Program-made: the position numbers and the translations under genes
Source: JAJFUB01 sp964622325
GTDB taxonomy: Bacteria > Armatimonadota > Zipacnadia > Zipacnadales > UBA11051
Reading direction: 5' to 3'
Length of the DNA: 9,439 nt
Assembly (NCBI GenBank): GCA_964622325.1
Contig: CAZUOJ010000126.1
Location: forward strand, 1-9,439
Part shown: piece by piece, positions 6,638 to 9,439 of the stretch
Numbering within the stretch: position 1 is the first letter of the stretch
Layout: each line of letters opens with the position of its first letter
The notes under the pieces: model-generated
Database searches by the model: none
What the model saw: only the letters and a program-made list of their open reading frames with translations
Told to the model about the DNA's origin: nothing

Positions 6638-6657
6638 TGCCAATGCTTTGGCATTGG
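6638..6657. promoter_or_regulatory. Inverted repeat in the divergent fucU / URO-D-like control region
   Basis: CCAATGC (6640-6646) and GCATTGG (6651-6657) are perfect 7-base complements with a 4-base centre. An overlapping dyad TGCCAA/TTGGCA (6638-6643 with 6648-6653) uses the same bases. Neither side has a T-tract, so it is not a terminator. A regulator operator serving both divergent genes is a reasonable guess. Confidence 0.4.
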
Positions 6658-6679
6658 GGAAAAATGGCAATGATGTAAA

Positions 6680-6729
6680 TTTCTGCAAATAAGAAATCTC
6701 TTCCTGCGAGCTCAGGAAGAGAGCAGAAA
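6680..6729. promoter_or_regulatory. Nested hairpin upstream of the URO-D-like gene
   Basis: TCTCTTCCTG (6697-6706) pairs perfectly with CAGGAAGAGA (6713-6722) around a 6-base loop. Directly outside it TTTCTGC (6680-6686) pairs with GCAGAAA (6723-6729), leaving a 10-base bulge on the left side only. Together there are 17 pairs. On the plus strand a purine-rich tract follows, with no T-run. It may be a structured leader or an operator. Confidence 0.5.
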
Positions 6730-6784
6730 AAAGGAAAAAAAGAGATAAAAGAGGAATTTCGGCTTCAGGAGGGATTTGGCGGAT

Positions 6785-7834
6785 ATGCAATACAAGCCAG
6801 ATTGGGAAGAGACAAAGCAGCGCTTTCTTTACTGGTGGGCGGGAGAGATATGGGATCGCGTGGCGATTGCTGTGACAGCGCCCCAGCCTGAGCAACGCCC
6901 TGCCCCCATGCCGCCCGAGGATCCCATACGCTTTCACACGGATCCCGAATGGCTCGTGGAGCGATTTGAGGCGGATTTTCAAAATACATGGTTCGGCGGC
7001 GAAGCCTTCCCCTGCCCCACCTTAATGGTCGGCTATGCTTTCTTGAGCACACATCTGACCTATCAGCATGCCACCATCTGGATTCATCCCTGCATAGAGG
7101 ATTATCAGACGGATTTGCCGCTATTGGATTTTTCCTCCGAGGGCTGGCAATTATTGCGGCGGGTCGTGGCGACAATGCATGAGGCGGGACGGGACAAATG
7201 GCTGACGAGCTTTCCCACAGTGATGTGCCCCACAGATCTTTTAGCCAATCTGCGGCGCAATGACAGACTCTGTATCGATATGCTGGAGCGCCCAGAGGAA
7301 GTGCAGCGGACGCTGGATTATTTTATCGGGATATGGATAAAGGCGTATGGCGAGCTGGGCGTGCTGCTGGAATGTCAACGCTATGGCTCTTCCTCCTGGC
7401 TGCCTTTATGGTCCCCGGGGATGTCCTCCACTTTGCAATGTGATTTTTCCTGTATGATCAGTGCCTCGTTATTCCGGCGTTTTGTGGCGCCGGAGTTGCA
7501 GGCGCGCGCCCGCTGGCTGACAAACGCGTTTTATCATTTAGATGGCCCGGGCGCGATCCATCATCTGGACGCGTTGTGTGAGATTCCGGAGATCAAAGGG
7601 ATACAATGGGTGCCGGGCGCGGGACAGCCAGAGCCTCTGGAATGGCTGCCCTTGCTGCGGCGCATTCAGGCGGCGGGCAAAAATCTGCATATCAGCATTG
7701 CGGCCAAAGATGTGGAGCGCGCGCTGGAAGAATTGAAGCCGGAAGGGCTGTTTATCAGTACAAGCTGCAACAGCATTGAAGAGGGGCGCCAGCTTCTGCG
7801 CCTGGCCAGACGCAAAACAAGCTGCCGGCGTTAA
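6785..7834 (+). CDS. URO-D/corrinoid methyltransferase-like protein
   Basis: A 349-residue protein resembling the uroporphyrinogen-decarboxylase-like TIM-barrel superfamily, which includes MtaA/CmuA-type methyltransferases. The assignment rests on overall pattern: YWWAGEIWDRVAIAVTAP (16-33), DLLANLRRNDRLCIDMLERPEEV (151-173), FYHLDGPGAIHHLDAL (249-264), IKGIQWVPGAG (270-280) and EGLFISTSCNS (320-330). True MtaA-type enzymes bind zinc with His-x-Cys and a distant Cys. Here the corresponding place seems to be His251-Leu-Asp253, with Cys328 near the end, so the metal set may differ. It is unlikely to be a haem-pathway URO-D. Start: AGGAGGG (6767-6773) is too close to an in-frame TTG at 6776 but suits ATG 6785. 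It is divergent from fucU. Reaction unknown; a role in methyl transfer or sugar metabolism is unproven. Confidence 0.75.
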   Translation: MQYKPDWEETKQRFLYWWAGEIWDRVAIAVTAPQPEQRPAPMPPEDPIRFHTDPEWLVERFEADFQNTWFGGEAFPCPTLMVGYAFLSTHLTYQHATIWIHPCIEDYQTDLPLLDFSSEGWQLLRRVVATMHEAGRDKWLTSFPTVMCPTDLLANLRRNDRLCIDMLERPEEVQRTLDYFIGIWIKAYGELGVLLECQRYGSSSWLPLWSPGMSSTLQCDFSCMISASLFRRFVAPELQARARWLTNAFYHLDGPGAIHHLDALCEIPEIKGIQWVPGAGQPEPLEWLPLLRRIQAAGKNLHISIAAKDVERALEELKPEGLFISTSCNSIEEGRQLLRLARRKTSCRR

Positions 7835-7906
7835 GATATGGCCCCAATTCGCGCAGACAGTGTTTATGTATAGCCGCGAGCACGTCTGGCCGCCACGCCA
7901 TTTTAA

Positions 7907-7925
7907 AGACAAATCCCTTTTGTCT
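7907..7925. terminator. Candidate hairpin between convergent URO-D-like and GNAT genes
   Basis: AGACAAA (7907-7913) and TTTGTCT (7919-7925) form a perfect 7-pair stem with a 5-base loop, 73 bases after the URO-D-like stop. GACAAA could alternatively pair with a second TTTGTC slightly further right. Neither side has a long T-run (TTTAAAA on the minus side). It may end transcription in both directions, weakly. Nothing else is recognisable in 7835-8007. Confidence 0.3.
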
Positions 7926-8007
7926 CCTGATTTGTCGTCCTTCTATAGCTGCATTGCTGTGTCACTCTTTTTACGATTTTTGCTCCGGACGCGGCTTCTT
8001 TTGCGAT

Positions 8008-9198
8008 TTAGATGTAATCCATATGCAGATAGGTCCAGGGGGCATACGGGAAGGCCGCGGACAGGCGGCGGGCTGTGGCTTCATCGCCATTGTGCAGGCT
8101 CACGAGATCCATCTCCACACAGCGCCACAGATCCAGCCGCCGGCAGAGGAGGCGGATGAGCAGCTCCTCTTTGGCTTCGATTGTGATATCTTTCCGCACT
8201 GGCGTGTCCTCCCAGAGGATGCCGTCCCAGGAGGGCGTCCAGGCGCGTACGCGCAGGCCGCTGAGGAGATTTAAATCGACACATGTTTTCTGGACAAGCT
8301 CCTGGGGGCGGATCCATTGCCCCATAATCATGAAATGGCGCAGGCTCTCGTGAAAGCCCAGCGCCCGGCACAGTTCCAGCCAGGGATGCTCGCGAGATAA
8401 ATAAATCATCACGCGCCGGCCCTGCTGGGCAGCCATGGCGCCCAGCGTCAGCAGACATTCCCGCACTGCCGCCGGCTCCCCGGCAATGTCCTGGATAATC
8501 CAGGGCTCCTCGGCGGAGCGCAGATATTTATAGCCGGCAATGAGATAGCCCTGCAATTCTCCCCGGGGCGGGAAGCGCACATAGACAGTTTCCTGGGGCA
8601 GCACGGCATAAATCAGCGCTGTCATCGCTTTGCGCCAGTAGCCCACAAAGCGCGGCGGGAATCCCCCATAGCCTTCGTAAGTCCGCAGATGCGCGGCATA
8701 GAGGGCGTCTTCTTCTGCATATAAGTCGTCCAGGCTCAAGATCGCGGCGGAGGCGCTGGCGGCGGCGGGCTGCCAGGAGGCTTCGCGGACATAAATTAAA
8801 TCCCGATGGCCTGTTTTGATGTAGAAGTGATAGCCGCGGCTGCGTTCGGCGCCGCGATAGACCATTAACATATCACAGCGATCCGCCAGAAATGCTTTGG
8901 CGGTGGCAATCATCGCGCTGCCGATGCCGCGGGAACGCATATCTTCGCGCGTGCCGACGGCGTTTTCAAAGGCTGTTTTGATAATCGCGCCCGGAGCCAC
9001 TTGAAAATCGCGCTGATCCAGGGGAATGGCGCCCACGGGCTCGCCGTTCAGATACGCCAGCACGGCCGTCATCGCCGGCTCCGCCTGGCGCCATTGCTCT
9101 ACCGTAAGCGGCGGAAAAATCGCGTTACGGACGGCGAGCAAGTCCTCCACATCTTCTGGCCGATATTCCCGACAGATCAAGCCCGGCAAAGTGCTCAT
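8008..9198 (-). CDS. GNAT family N-acetyltransferase, Eis-like architecture
   Basis: A 396-residue cytoplasmic acetyl-CoA-dependent N-acetyltransferase. The N-terminal GNAT domain (about 7-150) shows AVLAYLNGEPVGAI (45-58), acetyl-CoA-binding motif A VGTREDMRSRGIGSAMIATA (81-100) with the R-x-x-G-x-G/A core at 88-95, and FYIKTGH (125-131), typical of motif B. A second, degenerate GNAT-like stretch follows. The last roughly 70 residues (ITIEAKEELLIRLLC to FPYAPWTYLHMDYI) resemble the terminal SCP2-like domain that closes Eis proteins. The 400-residue size also fits Eis-type enzymes, which acetylate aminoglycosides or lysines. The ATG is supported by GAGGAGG (9204-9210), five bases upstream. 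It is divergent from the prepilin gene and convergent with the URO-D-like gene. Substrate unknown. Confidence 0.8.
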   Translation of the reverse strand: MSTLPGLICREYRPEDVEDLLAVRNAIFPPLTVEQWRQAEPAMTAVLAYLNGEPVGAIPLDQRDFQVAPGAIIKTAFENAVGTREDMRSRGIGSAMIATAKAFLADRCDMLMVYRGAERSRGYHFYIKTGHRDLIYVREASWQPAAASASAAILSLDDLYAEEDALYAAHLRTYEGYGGFPPRFVGYWRKAMTALIYAVLPQETVYVRFPPRGELQGYLIAGYKYLRSAEEPWIIQDIAGEPAAVRECLLTLGAMAAQQGRRVMIYLSREHPWLELCRALGFHESLRHFMIMGQWIRPQELVQKTCVDLNLLSGLRVRAWTPSWDGILWEDTPVRKDITIEAKEELLIRLLCRRLDLWRCVEMDLVSLHNGDEATARRLSAAFPYAPWTYLHMDYI

Positions 9199-9290
9199 TT
9201 TTTCCTCCTCAGATCTCTGGGCTTTTTATTGTTTGTTAGCGAACAGTCCGGAAATTTCCTTGTTTCTGCTGCAGAGCAGGAAAAATTTTC

Positions 9291-9349
9291 AAAAAATTTT
9301 TTATAAAAGCAGGAAAAGTATTATCTTGTGGAAAATACTATATATAGTA
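9291..9349. promoter_or_regulatory. AT-rich divergent spacer with palindromes (promoter region)
   Basis: Between the GNAT and prepilin genes lies an A-tract palindrome AAAAAATTTTTT (9291-9302) and a perfect 14-base palindrome TACTATATATAGTA (9336-9349). AGTATT (9317-9322) and AATACT (9334-9339) form a further inverted pair. TATTAT (9319-9324) could be a -10 box for the prepilin gene, but no convincing -35 is visible. Promoters for both genes must be here; I cannot place them firmly. Confidence 0.4.
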
Positions 9350-9378
9350 CTTTGACAAATTAGAAAGGAGTGTTTGTC

Positions 9379-9439
9379 GTGCGTCGCGGGTTTACGCTGA
9401 TTGAGCTTCTGGTCGTCATCGCGATTATTGCGATACTGG
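9379..9439 (+). CDS. Prepilin-type N-terminal cleavage/methylation domain protein, start only
   Basis: The first 20 codons of a protein that continues beyond the window. It starts with GTG and reads VRRGFTLIELLVVIAIIAIL, the type IV prepilin signature: a short basic leader ending in Gly, cleavage between G4 and F5 by prepilin peptidase, N-methylation of Phe, the conserved Glu at +5 (E9 of the precursor) and a hydrophobic helix. AAAGGAG at 9364-9370, eight bases upstream, supports the GTG. Such proteins are pseudopilins or, in the Planctomycetes-Verrucomicrobia-Lentisphaerae group, members of large families of secreted or surface proteins bearing this leader. Which type cannot be told from this fragment. 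Confidence 0.88.
   Translation, partial: MRRGFTLIELLVVIAIIAIL

Noticed and set aside
9352..9357. Perfect TTGACA as a -35 box for the prepilin gene
   Set aside because: A -10 box 17 bases on would fall on the ribosome-binding site and start codon, so it cannot serve this gene.

Overview
The window looks like chromosomal DNA of a moderately GC-rich bacterium. The best lineage hint is the prepilin start at the right edge (GFTLIELLVVIAIIAIL after an RRG leader). Together with a Gfo/Idh/MocA oxidoreductase, a URO-D-like protein and an esterase-like protein, this recalls carbohydrate-degrading Lentisphaerota, Kiritimatiellota, Verrucomicrobiota or Planctomycetota. That placement is inference, not proof. 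I saw no rRNA, tRNA, CRISPR array, transposase or phage gene.

Layout from left to right. 1-553 (+): 3' end of recJ, a single-strand DNA exonuclease. 554-736: a spacer with direct and inverted repeats and a plausible sigma70-type promoter. 737-2729 (+): a two-gene unit, a YjbQ/UPF0047 protein followed 28 bases later by a MATE-family exporter. 2730-3042: no gene, but two terminators facing each other (one per strand) and a possible structured 3' UTR. 3043-4095 (-): Gfo/Idh/MocA oxidoreductase, divergent from an alpha/beta-hydrolase-fold protein at 4168-5055 (+) that has Gly where the nucleophilic Ser is expected. 5120-6581 (-): fucU (L-fucose mutarotase family), then a PfkB sugar kinase. 6582-6784: a divergent control region with two strong inverted repeats. 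6785-7834 (+): a URO-D/corrinoid-methyltransferase-like protein. 8008-9198 (-): an Eis-like GNAT acetyltransferase. 9379-9439 (+): the start of a prepilin-like protein, cut by the window edge.

How the genes may work together. fucU and the PfkB kinase form a likely mutarotase-plus-kinase pair for a monosaccharide. With the NAD(P)-dependent sugar-type oxidoreductase and the esterase-like protein close by, the middle of the window looks like a small carbohydrate-utilisation neighbourhood. The left end (recJ, yjbQ, MATE) and right end (GNAT, prepilin) look unrelated to it. I do not see a clear undescribed multi-gene system. The most checkable oddities are the Ser-to-Gly hydrolase, the His-x-Asp variant in the URO-D-like protein, the fucU/PfkB pairing and the nested hairpin upstream of the URO-D-like gene.
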